This document shows, one piece after another, positions 1-8,306 of a DNA stretch of 64,000 bases. The position numbers were made by a program, and so were the translations under genes. The DNA comes from Nostoc sp. NMS8. Its GTDB lineage: Bacteria > Cyanobacteriota > Cyanobacteriia > Cyanobacteriales > Nostocaceae. Position 1 is the stretch's first letter, and every line of letters begins with the position of its first letter. Location: the NCBI RefSeq assembly GCF_017115045.1, contig NZ_JABXKK010000094.1:62001-126000 (forward strand), given 5' to 3'. A model generated the notes under the pieces. That model was not told where the DNA came from. It searched no databases and was given only the letters and a program-made list of their open reading frames with translations.

Positions 1-867
1 CTGACATTCGGTCTGAGCTTGACTGGGTTTGCTCTTTCCTCCCTGCTCCGAGAAAATGCTAAACAAGATATTAGCTCAACTGGTCTCATGCTCATCCAAA
101 CAATGAGTTCTGTTCGCAAATACACCAGCACTCAAGTGAATCCAGAACTAGTTGATAAATTGGCTACTGAATTTTTGCCGCAAACCGTGCCTGGATACTC
201 AGCACGGGAGGTATTTGAAATTTTACGAAAAACAACAGAATACCGTGATTTCTTTTACAAAGAAGCAACTCTCAATCCGACAAATCTTCGGGATAAGGCC
301 GATGGTTTTGAAACGGAAATTGTAGAAAGGTTCAGAAATAAATCAGACCTTAAAGAAGTAAGTGGATTTCGCTCAATTCCTGGTGGGGATATCTTTTATA
401 TTGCTCGTCCCTTAGAAGTTTCTGAAGAAAGCTGTCTGAAGTGTCATAGTGTGCCCGAAGCTGCACCTCAAAGTATGATTACTCTTTATGGCGGAGCTAA
501 TGGATTTGGGTGGAAGCTTCATGAGATTGTCGGCGCTCAAATTATATCAGTACCGGCGAATAATGTCATCAGTAAAGCCAATCAGTCTTCTTTACTAATT
601 ATTTTGATTGTATCAGCTATATTTATCGTGACTATCCTGTTAGTCAATCTGTTCTTGAATCGACAAGTTGTGATGCCTCTCAAACGGATGACTCGCATAG
701 CTGAGGAAGTCAGTACGGGACACATGGAAGTTGAATTTGAACAGATGTCTAATGACGAAATTGGTAATTTAGCTAAAGCTTTTAAACGGATGCAGTTAAG
801 TTTAGAAATGGCAATGAAAAGAATCAAACGCACTCAGGGAAGTACAGGTGATTCAAATAACTCGTAA
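1..867 (+). CDS. Tll0287-like c-heme sensor protein with HAMP domain (5' partial)
   Basis: The reading frame is open to base 1, so the true start lies outside the window; a TTG at 19 is only an internal codon of the N-terminal hydrophobic segment. After that comes a long extracytoplasmic region matching the DUF3365/Tll0287-like family, ending in the c-type heme motif CLKCH (about residue 140). A second membrane helix (about residues 192-213) and a HAMP domain (RMTRIAEEVSTGHME...) follow, and the protein then stops after a short basic tail. No kinase, cyclase or methyl-accepting output domain is present, so any signal must pass to a separate partner. The next gene is a convergent Ser/Thr kinase; a link is only inferred. 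Confidence 0.85.
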   Translation: MTFGLSLTGFALSSLLRENAKQDISSTGLMLIQTMSSVRKYTSTQVNPELVDKLATEFLPQTVPGYSAREVFEILRKTTEYRDFFYKEATLNPTNLRDKADGFETEIVERFRNKSDLKEVSGFRSIPGGDIFYIARPLEVSEESCLKCHSVPEAAPQSMITLYGGANGFGWKLHEIVGAQIISVPANNVISKANQSSLLIILIVSAIFIVTILLVNLFLNRQVVMPLKRMTRIAEEVSTGHMEVEFEQMSNDEIGNLAKAFKRMQLSLEMAMKRIKRTQGSTGDSNNS

Positions 868-870
868 TGA

Positions 871-946
871 CGCACTCTACGAACGCGAACAGCGTGTCGC
901 AGACAGACGCTAAAAGCGTAGCTTGCTTCCCTGTAAGGGTACGTAG
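871..946. repeat. Nostoc-type dispersed GC-rich repeat
   Basis: This gap sequence holds interleaved short inverted segments (AGCGTGTCGC, ACGCTAAAAGCGTAGC, CTTCCCTGTAAGGG). Related words (GTAGCTTGCTTCC, AGCAAGCTACGCG) return near 8.24 kb and 46.76 kb. It is more GC-rich than the surrounding gaps and non-coding. Confidence 0.6.
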
Positions 947-1041
947 AATAAATTCAAAATCCAAAATTGTTTGACTTAACTCCACATAATTAGTTAAAAG
1001 ATTAGAAATTATTCCTAAATCTGTAGTGTAAAAAAAAATCT

Positions 1042-2289
1042 CTATGAAAACAAGCTTTTTTTGAATTCAAAAGCTGCTTGAAAGCTAGGAATTTCCCTAG
1101 CTAAAAGTTCAATAAATTGGTCAGGTGAAATATTAGGATTTTGAGCTAATATTTCTTCTATAATCAGATTTGCCATTGGGCCAATGTGATAAGCTAGCTG
1201 TTGCTGACAATGTTTAATAAATGCTGGCTGGAGTGAAGGTTGTTGTTGTTCAATTCGCCCAGTTTGTGGATTAGTCGGTGAAACAAAAATTGTTTCTTCA
1301 GTTTGGTTATATGATTGCGATATGTCCGACATCGCCTGAAATTCAGGGTTAAATACCGTGGAAGGCAAATCATCAACCATAATTGCAGGAGATGCTGCTA
1401 CTTCTAGTTCTTCAATACGCTGTAAATCTATGATAACTTCCCTGGCTGTTTGGTATCGCTTGTTAGGTCTATCTGCCAACATGCAATCAAGTACTTGAGC
1501 GAATTCATCAGTAACGTAGGTATAATAACGCCAGTTCCACTCTAGGGAGTATTGATCCATTAGTAAAGATGGATCTCTACCTGTAAGTAGTACAATAGCA
1601 GTCACACCCAAAGCATAAAGGTCACTAGAGGGTGAACATAAACCCAGGCTAATCTGTTCGCGGGGAGCATATCCCACCTTCCCGACGAGGGACATTTTGC
1701 CAACAAATGTTACCTGTTGGTTAGTATTTCTTCCCTCGTTTATATCAGTAGTTTGTTTACCTACACCAAAGTCAATCAGTACTGGCAAATTATTGCCATC
1801 AGGTAACATGATGTTGTCAGGAGAAATATCTCGATGGATAATGTTATGTTGGTGGACATATTCCAAAACAGGCAGCAGATTCTTTAGCCACTGTATAACT
1901 TCGTCTTCAGAAAAGTTTCTCCCTTGACGTTGAAGTTCTCCTAGTAGTCTAGAATATGTTTTACCATCGACATACTCTTGTACTAGAAAAAGCCTACCAT
2001 CTCCTTCAAAGCAAGCCAAAAACTTGGGAATTTGAGGATGTTGCAATTGATGAAGAATTTTTGCTTCTCTTTTAAATAAGTTGCGATATTGCTCCAGTCC
2101 ACTTTCCCCTGTGCCAATGGGTGCAAATTCTTTGAGAACACAAGCTTCATTAAACCTACGAGTGTCAAAGGCCAAATAGGTTCGTCCCAATCCTCCCTGT
2201 CCTAGAAGTTTTTGGATGATATAGCGGTTATCTATTAGAGTTCCAGCAGCTATTTCTGGCCTTGTGATATGAGACTGTGACATCATCAT
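1042..2289 (-). CDS. Ser/Thr protein kinase (Hanks type), soluble
   Basis: 415 residues. The N-terminal 280 residues form a complete eukaryotic-like kinase: glycine loop GQGGLGRTYLA (about 30-40), catalytic Lys in VLKEF, HRDISPDN (about 153) and DFGVGK (about 174), so it should be active. The C-terminal 110 residues lack a transmembrane helix and carry a helical block (HCQQQLAYHIGPMANLIIEE) seen in many cyanobacterial kinases as an accessory module of unknown role. Three ATG codons in a row (2281-2289) leave the start ambiguous by two codons. It converges on the heme/HAMP sensor gene. Substrates are unknown. Confidence 0.88.
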   Translation of the reverse strand: MMMSQSHITRPEIAAGTLIDNRYIIQKLLGQGGLGRTYLAFDTRRFNEACVLKEFAPIGTGESGLEQYRNLFKREAKILHQLQHPQIPKFLACFEGDGRLFLVQEYVDGKTYSRLLGELQRQGRNFSEDEVIQWLKNLLPVLEYVHQHNIIHRDISPDNIMLPDGNNLPVLIDFGVGKQTTDINEGRNTNQQVTFVGKMSLVGKVGYAPREQISLGLCSPSSDLYALGVTAIVLLTGRDPSLLMDQYSLEWNWRYYTYVTDEFAQVLDCMLADRPNKRYQTAREVIIDLQRIEELEVAASPAIMVDDLPSTVFNPEFQAMSDISQSYNQTEETIFVSPTNPQTGRIEQQQPSLQPAFIKHCQQQLAYHIGPMANLIIEEILAQNPNISPDQFIELLAREIPSFQAAFEFKKSLFS

Positions 2290-2858
2290 CGCACTCCTAG
2301 CGATTTTATTATTGATAAATTATCTAGTTTGCTGAAAGTCAGAAACTCTAGCAGATAAAGGCTGATAACATCCTTAAAATTGAGGTTAGCACCACTCTCC
2401 AGACAAAGAAATACACTTTTCTACAATCTTCTGATGGTCTTGTGTTACCAAACAAACAATTTTTACTTGGGTAGCTCGATCATACTACTCATACTTAGAT
2501 ATTTTAGCTGCCGCGACATCATCGGTGTCTGCGGTCATATCTGCGAATATCACCTTCTTGATTCGCTGCTGTGCTTTATTTTACCCCTAATAAGCCCAAT
2601 TGGTACTGAGTTGGGGAATAGTAAGGATATAGCGCGACATTATGGTTTTTTTGAAAAACTGAGGTTGCTATAAGACTTGCTGAAATAAATATTATATGTA
2701 TTTCAAGTGCTGAATATGCGATCGCTCTCAAAAATTAATCTTTCTGACAGCCAATATCGTTATCAAATAACTGTTTCAGCATCGGCTATTAAGGTTTCAG
2801 TATAAATGATTCCTCAAAAACAGAAAATGATGCTGCGTATCAGAAAAGGCTCCTGAAA
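2290..2858. other. Intergenic region without convincing gene
   Basis: AT-rich gap upstream of the kinase and of the first Uma2 gene's 3' end. A TTG-started 97-codon frame exists at 2380-2673 but has no ribosome-binding site, an odd composition and no recognisable family. The stretch presumably holds the kinase promoter. I see no RNA gene. Confidence 0.5.
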
Positions 2859-3671
2859 CTACAATAATTCATCTAGTTCATCAGGATTCACGCCTAACTG
2901 ACGCAAACGTTCTGCTAATTGTTCTGCTTTTCGTTTGGCTTGAGCAGCTTCTTGTTCTGCAATGACAGCTCGTTCAGTTGCAGCAGCAGCTTCTTCTGCG
3001 GGTGCAAGAATTAATTCTCCTGCCAAAGTGAACCATCTTAACCACAACCTTTCAATATCTCGAAATGAACCTTGCCATAAGCCTAAACTTAAATTTATCT
3101 CTGGCATTAGTAGGTATCCATTAGTCAAGTTCATCGATTCATAGTGACCGCCGACTAACTGAAAAGCCCGAAGTTCATTAGTGTAGCGACTAAAAACAAC
3201 ATAGTAGGGAATCCGCAGAATTCGCTCATAAACTTCCCATTTGCTAGGAGGTTTATCTGCTGCATTTTCTCTTCTTGTGCCTAAATCTTCGTCTTCCGTA
3301 CCTGGAGATAATAACTCAACAACCACGAAGGGATTTGCTGGCTCTTGCCAAGTTACATAACTTAAGCGTAAATCCTGCCCTTTGTATAATTTTCCTACGC
3401 CTACCACACCAAACCAATCTGGGCGTTTATACCACAAAGGATGTTGTAAATCATAGTAGAGATTAAGGTCAGCCGCACTGTAAACTAGTTTGGGATTCCA
3501 GTTAATGGGCTGAAAAGTTAAGTATAGAAGTAAAGGTTGTAAAAAGTGAAAATCGTCTGGCAAACCTGGTTCCTCTGGGTTGTCACTTGGTAAATCATAC
3601 ATCGTTGGTAGAGTTTCCCAAGGAGGAAGCGGCGGATCAGATTGAGGGATGTAATGTGGAGAAGAAGTCAT
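2859..3671 (-). CDS. Uma2 family protein (DUF820, PD-(D/E)XK nuclease fold)
   Basis: 270 residues, a full-length member of the family greatly expanded in filamentous cyanobacteria. The core shows the nuclease-fold landmarks: PDWFGVVGVGKLY, then VVVELLSPGTEDED, KWEVYERI and YYVVFSRYTNELRAF. The C-terminal 55 residues are an Ala/Glu/Arg-rich coiled coil (AAAATERAVIAEQEAAQAKR) ending in the LRQLGVNPDELDELL type tail common in this family. The real biological role of Uma2 proteins is not established; the nuclease label rests on fold. A second diverged copy lies about 470 bp away in the same orientation. Confidence 0.85.
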   Translation of the reverse strand: MTSSPHYIPQSDPPLPPWETLPTMYDLPSDNPEEPGLPDDFHFLQPLLLYLTFQPINWNPKLVYSAADLNLYYDLQHPLWYKRPDWFGVVGVGKLYKGQDLRLSYVTWQEPANPFVVVELLSPGTEDEDLGTRRENAADKPPSKWEVYERILRIPYYVVFSRYTNELRAFQLVGGHYESMNLTNGYLLMPEINLSLGLWQGSFRDIERLWLRWFTLAGELILAPAEEAAAATERAVIAEQEAAQAKRKAEQLAERLRQLGVNPDELDELL

Positions 3672-4079
3672 ATTATGCTAAATTCACAGCTTCTAAAAGG
3701 AAACAGGGAATAAGGAACAGAAGCGAATAGATGTTTACTGAGTTTTTTCACGCAATCAAATAGGATTCCTATAGAAGTAATAATCTTATTCCACAACTAG
3801 CTGCGAAGTGCTAGCGCACCGCTTTGCTAACGCCAAATTTTGAGATTACCTCTGCTACTATTATCTCTAAATGTTCGGCTTCCTTGGGTCAAATGCCACT
3901 GGACTCCAATCGTGAAACTTGCTCAAGGTTAGTAATTAGCGAGATATTGCTTGTTGAAAGGTATAAAAAATTTTCTTAATTGCTTATAAATAACTATTAC
4001 TTTCTAAATTACTTGGGGAATACTGAAATCTACTACCATTAAAGTGGTATTATTTAAAACTTCATTTTTCTAAAAAAAA
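3672..4079. other. Intergenic region between two Uma2 genes
   Basis: AT-rich, no gene. It contains a short GC-rich dispersed repeat around 3800-3836 (GCGAAGTGCTAGCGCACCGC), a type also found in other gaps of this window. It presumably holds the promoter of the 2859-3671 gene at its left end. Confidence 0.5.
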
Positions 4080-4112
4080 TGCTAGATTTAGCAAATTTTT
4101 CGCTAATCTAGC
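4080..4112 (-). terminator. Hairpin downstream of second Uma2 gene
   Basis: TGCTAGATTTAGC pairs with GCTAATCTAGCA (one bulge) around an AAATTTTTC loop, 24 bp past the stop codon. On the minus strand the hairpin is followed by a run of T (complement of AAAAAAAA at 4072-4079), so it fits an intrinsic terminator. Confidence 0.65.
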
Positions 4113-4136
4113 AAACCTAAATTATTTACAGTAAGT

Positions 4137-4844
4137 CTAATCTTCCGGTTCAATTCCTGCCGCCCGCAATTGTGCTGCTAGTCGTTCAGCACGTTGGCGT
4201 TCTTGTTCGGCTAATTCTATTCCCCAAGGTAAAAGGTTTCCTTGTTCATCCCACCACCGTAACCACTTTCCTGTGCGGTTTTCACGGGTACCTTGAAACA
4301 CTCCAAGGTAAAGATTCATTTCGGCTATCCAATAGCGTTGATTTTCATCAGGCTCTTGCAATATGTACTGTTCTGTGGTTTTTAAGTGATACATCTCTAA
4401 ACTGCCGCTATCTGGTTCAAAGATGATGTAGTTTGGTACTTTTAAGATGCGCTCGTAGAAAAACCATTTTCCTGGGGGATATGTTGCTTTGATAGAATAC
4501 TCTGTCTCCTGTGTATCGGAAACAAATTCCATTACAATTACGGGAATGTCACCCTGTAGTTGAGGTGTGTAACTGCGTATTACTTCTTCTCTACTAACAT
4601 TAATTTTGGCAATAAAAGCCCAATCAGGAGCTTTAATGACCATTTTGTTGTTTAGAGTGGCACAAATGCCGTAATTAGTTGTTGTTAGGGCATTAGCTGA
4701 AATTTTTCCAGCTAATTGTAGGCTTTCTGTGAGTGCAGCAGCTAAGGCTGGTTGGTTGATGTTGTCCACTGGATCGTCTGGGAGTTTGTAATCATCGGGT
4801 AGTTTTTCCCAAGTGATTTGGTGGTCTTGGGTGAGGGTTGTCAT
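4137..4844 (-). CDS. Uma2 family protein (DUF820)
   Basis: 235 residues from the preferred ATG at 4844, which has GGAAAAG a few bases upstream; a longer frame reaching 4892 adds a non-conserved leader and is less likely. The family core is present (APDWAFIAKINVSREEV, IPVIVMEFVSD, GKWFFYERILKVPNYIIFEP), and the protein ends in the short basic helix EQERQRAERLAAQLRAAGIEPED typical of the family. It is clearly diverged from the neighbouring copy, so the pair looks like an old duplication or independent acquisition. Function beyond the nuclease fold is unknown. Confidence 0.82.
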   Translation of the reverse strand: MTTLTQDHQITWEKLPDDYKLPDDPVDNINQPALAAALTESLQLAGKISANALTTTNYGICATLNNKMVIKAPDWAFIAKINVSREEVIRSYTPQLQGDIPVIVMEFVSDTQETEYSIKATYPPGKWFFYERILKVPNYIIFEPDSGSLEMYHLKTTEQYILQEPDENQRYWIAEMNLYLGVFQGTRENRTGKWLRWWDEQGNLLPWGIELAEQERQRAERLAAQLRAAGIEPED

Positions 4845-4959
4845 GATAGCTTTTCCTTTGGGGTGTAAAAGGGATTGGTTTTGGATTTTCACTTGTAAAA
4901 ATTATGGAATTTACTTTGACCCTTCCCAAATTTTGGAACAATTTTTTAGTACCCAGTAG

Positions 4960-6486
4960 TTACTCTTCTTCATCGGGTTCTAAATCGTCTGCTGTCAGTT
5001 CTTGATGGGGAATTGCGGCGATAATCGCATCTATTACTTTAGAGACTTGTAATATCTCAATATTTAAGTCGGGAAATTTTGTCCCTTTGGGCACGATCGC
5101 TCTTTTAAATCCCAACTTTGCAGCTTCTTTTAACCGCAGTTCCATTTGAGAAACCGATCGCACTTGTCCACCTAAGCCAACTTCACCGATTAATACTGTA
5201 CCGGGATCAACTATGCGATCGCGGAAACTAGCGACAATTGCGATCGCTATTCCCAAATCTACTGCCGGTTCTTCCACATTCAACCCACCGGCAGAAGCAA
5301 CGTAAGAATCCAATTTCGACATCGGAATTCCCACTCGTTTTTCTAAGACGGCCAGGATTTGCACTAGGCGGTTGTAGTCTACGCCAGTTCCAGCACGCCG
5401 AGGGGAAGGGTAGCTGGTAGGACTCACCAAAGCTTGCAATTCCACAACAATCGGGCGAGTGCCTTCGCAAGCAACCACAATGGCCGTACCTGGCGCTGGA
5501 TCGTCACGGTTGCCTAAAAATAGCTCTGAGGGATTGGAGACTTCTCGCAGTCCCTCGGCTACCATTTCAAAGATGCCAATTTCGTGAGTTGCGCCGAAGC
5601 GGTTTTTGACTGTGCGTAATAACCGGTGGGAGGCAAAGCGATCGCCTTCAAAATACAACACTGTATCAACTAAATGTTCTAAAACTTTTGGCCCCGCGAT
5701 CGCTCCTTCTTTGGTGACATGTCCCACAATCAGCATGGTGACATCTTCGTGCTTCGCCACCTTCATCAGCGCTGCGGTACATTCCCGTACCTGAGCTACT
5801 GAACCTGGTGCAGAAGTCAGCGCCGGAAAAAACACCGTTTGGATACTATCAATCACTGCCACGTTTGGCTTGAGAGAGTCTATTTCCCGTAAAATTTCTT
5901 CTAAATCCGTTTCTGGCAGTACATATAAATCTGCACCGATACTGTCAGGATCTATGGGAAGTGCTGGATCTACTACTACTTCAACATTCTCCTCATTTAC
6001 CACACTTAGAGGTTTTGATACTCCCAACCGGGAAGCTCGTAACTTTACCTGCTGTCCCGATTCTTCACCAGTTACGTAAAGGATGCGGTATTTCTGTGCT
6101 AATTGATTTGATACTTGCAACAATAAAGTCGATTTACCAATACCTGGATCGCCACCAATCAGCACCATAGAACCAGGGACAACCCCACCTCCAAGCACTC
6201 GATCTAATTCTCCATAACCAGACTCCCATCGGGCAATTTGGCGATCGGTAATTTGATCAAATGTTAAAGAGGCTCGCGCTTTAGCTGGTTTATTGTGAGA
6301 TTTGCCATTGCCTTGAGCTGATTGCCAACTGCTTACTCCCCCTCGACTGGGTACATCTACTGAGGATTGAATCGAAATTTGTTCTTCTAGGGAGTTGTAA
6401 GTGCCGCAAGCTGGACACTTACCAAACCACTGGGGCGATTCTACTCCACATTCGTTACAAGTGAAAAAGGTTTTTGGCTTTGCCAT
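4960..6486 (-). CDS. radA: DNA repair protein RadA
   Basis: 508 residues. RadA (Sms) is a RecA-like DnaB-type helicase that drives branch migration in recombinational repair. Seen here: an N-terminal C4 zinc finger with Cys10, Cys13, Cys24 and Cys27; Walker A GGDPGIGKST near residue 114; the RadA-specific KNRFG motif near 291; and a C-terminal Lon-protease-like domain (ASAGGLNVEEPAVDLGIAIA). Slightly longer than the usual 450-460 residues because of a linker after the zinc finger and an acidic tail (DDLEPDEEE). It is divergently arranged with rpaB, about 170 bp apart. Confidence 0.97.
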   Translation of the reverse strand: MAKPKTFFTCNECGVESPQWFGKCPACGTYNSLEEQISIQSSVDVPSRGGVSSWQSAQGNGKSHNKPAKARASLTFDQITDRQIARWESGYGELDRVLGGGVVPGSMVLIGGDPGIGKSTLLLQVSNQLAQKYRILYVTGEESGQQVKLRASRLGVSKPLSVVNEENVEVVVDPALPIDPDSIGADLYVLPETDLEEILREIDSLKPNVAVIDSIQTVFFPALTSAPGSVAQVRECTAALMKVAKHEDVTMLIVGHVTKEGAIAGPKVLEHLVDTVLYFEGDRFASHRLLRTVKNRFGATHEIGIFEMVAEGLREVSNPSELFLGNRDDPAPGTAIVVACEGTRPIVVELQALVSPTSYPSPRRAGTGVDYNRLVQILAVLEKRVGIPMSKLDSYVASAGGLNVEEPAVDLGIAIAIVASFRDRIVDPGTVLIGEVGLGGQVRSVSQMELRLKEAAKLGFKRAIVPKGTKFPDLNIEILQVSKVIDAIIAAIPHQELTADDLEPDEEE

Positions 6487-6639
6487 TCTTAAATCTTATT
6501 AAATAATCTTAATATTTACTTAATTCTTGAAAAAAACTAGAAACTAATAATAGTAGTATTTAGAGCTTTTTCCAAATCAATTCATGGAATGATATCTTAA
6601 TATTATGGTATTAAAAATTAATCATGTAAATTTTTAGTT

Positions 6640-6659
6640 AAGGAGCCTAGAGAAACTTG
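6640..6659 (+). promoter_or_regulatory. Ribosome-binding site setting the TTG start of rpaB
   Basis: AAGGAG at 6640-6645 lies 11 bases before a TTG at 6657. The family's conserved N-terminus (KEKILVVDDEASIRR) begins four codons later and no in-frame ATG or GTG fits, so TTG initiation is the best reading. Confidence 0.75.
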
Positions 6660-7385
6660 GAAAGCCATAAAGAAAAAATCTTGGTGGTAGACGACGAAGC
6701 CAGCATTCGCCGGATTTTGGAAACGCGCCTTTCCATGATTGGCTACGATGTAGTGACAGCTGGCGACGGGGAAGAAGCATTGGAAACTTTTCGCAAAACT
6801 GAGCCGGACCTGGTAGTTTTAGATGTAATGATGCCCAAGCTAGATGGCTATGGTGTATGTCAAGAATTACGAAAAGAATCAGATGTCCCCATTATTATGC
6901 TAACAGCCTTGGGTGATGTCGCCGATCGCATCACCGGATTAGAATTGGGTGCTGATGACTATGTAGTTAAACCTTTTTCCCCCAAGGAGCTAGAAGCCCG
7001 GATTCGCTCGGTGCTGCGGCGGGTAGATAAAAACGGTGCTTCTGGTATTCCCAGTTCTGGGGTGATCCATGTCGCTAATATTAAAATCGATACGAATAAG
7101 CGACAAGTCTACAAAGGCGATGAGCGTATTCGATTGACGGGTATGGAGTTCAGCTTATTAGAGTTGTTAGTCAGTCGCTCTGGAGAAGCTTTTTCTCGTT
7201 CAGAAATTTTGCAGGAAGTATGGGGTTATACACCAGAGCGTCATGTGGATACCCGCGTAGTAGATGTGCATATATCCCGTTTGCGCGCAAAATTAGAAGA
7301 TGATCCTAGCAACCCAGAATTGATTCTCACAGCGAGGGGCACTGGTTATCTTTTCCAGCGGATTATTGAACCAGGGGAGGAGTGA
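6657..7385 (+). CDS. rpaB: OmpR-family response regulator RpaB
   Basis: 242 residues, recognisable almost throughout as RpaB (Ycf27). The receiver domain has the acidic pair D12/D13, phosphoacceptor D56 in VVLDVMMPK and conserved Lys in VVKPFSPKE; the C-terminal winged-helix domain carries VWGYTPERHVDTRVVDVHIS. RpaB is an essential cyanobacterial regulator that binds HLR1 sites at high-light and photosystem genes, together with the kinase Hik33/NblS. It starts with TTG. The next gene, 80 bp downstream, is a cytochrome b6f cofactor assembly factor, separated by a G-rich repeat tract. Confidence 0.96.
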   Translation: MESHKEKILVVDDEASIRRILETRLSMIGYDVVTAGDGEEALETFRKTEPDLVVLDVMMPKLDGYGVCQELRKESDVPIIMLTALGDVADRITGLELGADDYVVKPFSPKELEARIRSVLRRVDKNGASGIPSSGVIHVANIKIDTNKRQVYKGDERIRLTGMEFSLLELLVSRSGEAFSRSEILQEVWGYTPERHVDTRVVDVHISRLRAKLEDDPSNPELILTARGTGYLFQRIIEPGEE

Positions 7386-7465
7386 GGAGATGAGGCAGGG
7401 GGCAGGGAGAGTAGGGGAGGCAGGGGGAGAAGATACTTTAATTATTGTCCAATGCCCAATGACTA
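7386..7465. repeat. Purine-rich and heptamer repeat tract
   Basis: GAGGCAGGGGGCAGGGAGAG followed by CCCAATGACTAATGACTGATC. This is the short tandem repeat type (STRR) scattered through heterocystous cyanobacterial genomes. It runs directly into the start of the next gene. Confidence 0.7.
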
Positions 7466-8101
7466 ATGACTGATCCTAATCGAGTTTTGCGGCGTCTACC
7501 CATTGTCGTGGGTGGGATAGGCGCTGTACTTTTATTGATTAACCGTTTATTAACGCCGGAACTAACCCAGTCTCAATCGCGTGGTGATGTAGTGGGCGTG
7601 ATTTTGAGTGCGGTGTTAATTTTGACGGGTTTAATTTGGCAGCAAGTTCAACCGCGATCGCCTGATATTGTAGAACTAACTGGAGAAGAAGGTTTTGTAC
7701 TCGCAGCAGATTTGCCCGAAGCCGTGAAAACAGAGCTAGCCTGGGCATCTCATTTATTGTTGACTAATACAGTAACGCGATCGCTTGTGGTTTTTTATCA
7801 AGGTAAAGTTTTGTTGCGTCGTGGCATTCTGGGTACGAAATCTGAGGTTGTACCAGGGGTAATCTTAAAACAAGTACTCGAAAAACAAAAACCGATTTAT
7901 CTAGTTGCTCTCAAAATATATCCAGGTAGAGTTGAATTTGATTATTTACCAGAGAATACTCAAGGTGTAATTTGTCAACCTATTGGTAATCAAGGTGCGC
8001 TAATTTTGGGAGCAAACGCTCCTCGCAGTTACACTAAACAAGATGAAAACTGGATTGCAGGAATTGCTGATAAATTAGCCGTTACTCTTAGCTCGACTTG
8101 A
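7466..8101 (+). CDS. Cofactor assembly of complex C subunit B (CCB2/CCB4-like)
   Basis: 211 residues. Two N-terminal membrane helices (about residues 11-28 and 44-61) are followed by a soluble domain with ELTGEEGFVLAADLPEAVKTE and the YQGKVLLRRGILG segment, matching the cyanobacterial/plastid CCB2/CCB4 family (DUF2930). In chloroplasts these proteins act in covalent attachment of heme ci to cytochrome b6 of the b6f complex; the same role is inferred here. It starts at an ATG that is itself part of the upstream ACTAATG repeat tract. It may be cotranscribed with rpaB. Confidence 0.85.
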   Translation: MTDPNRVLRRLPIVVGGIGAVLLLINRLLTPELTQSQSRGDVVGVILSAVLILTGLIWQQVQPRSPDIVELTGEEGFVLAADLPEAVKTELAWASHLLLTNTVTRSLVVFYQGKVLLRRGILGTKSEVVPGVILKQVLEKQKPIYLVALKIYPGRVEFDYLPENTQGVICQPIGNQGALILGANAPRSYTKQDENWIAGIADKLAVTLSST

Positions 8102-8306
8102 TCCAAGCAAGCAACCTAACCTCAATTTAGATTAGTCGTCTGTGAGAATAACTCGTAATTTGTAATCATTACCTCAAATTGACTTGCTCGTATCTATAAG
8201 TTGATTACGAATTACGAATTAGGTTGCCAACCTTACCCCTCCGGGGAAGCAAGCTACGCGAGTGCGTCTCCAAGAGTTGCCGAGGTACGAATTACGAATT
8301 ATTAAT
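8102..8306. repeat. Intergenic repeats between convergent genes
   Basis: GTAATTTGTAATCATTACC and AATTACGAATTAGG words repeat in both orientations, plus a GC-rich dispersed repeat at about 8238-8280 (AGCAAGCTACGCGAGTGCG). No gene. Confidence 0.55.

Noticed and set aside
2380..2673. 97-codon plus-strand frame with TTG start
   Set aside because: No ribosome-binding site, unusual Leu/Cys-rich composition, no family; likely chance frame in an AT-rich gap.
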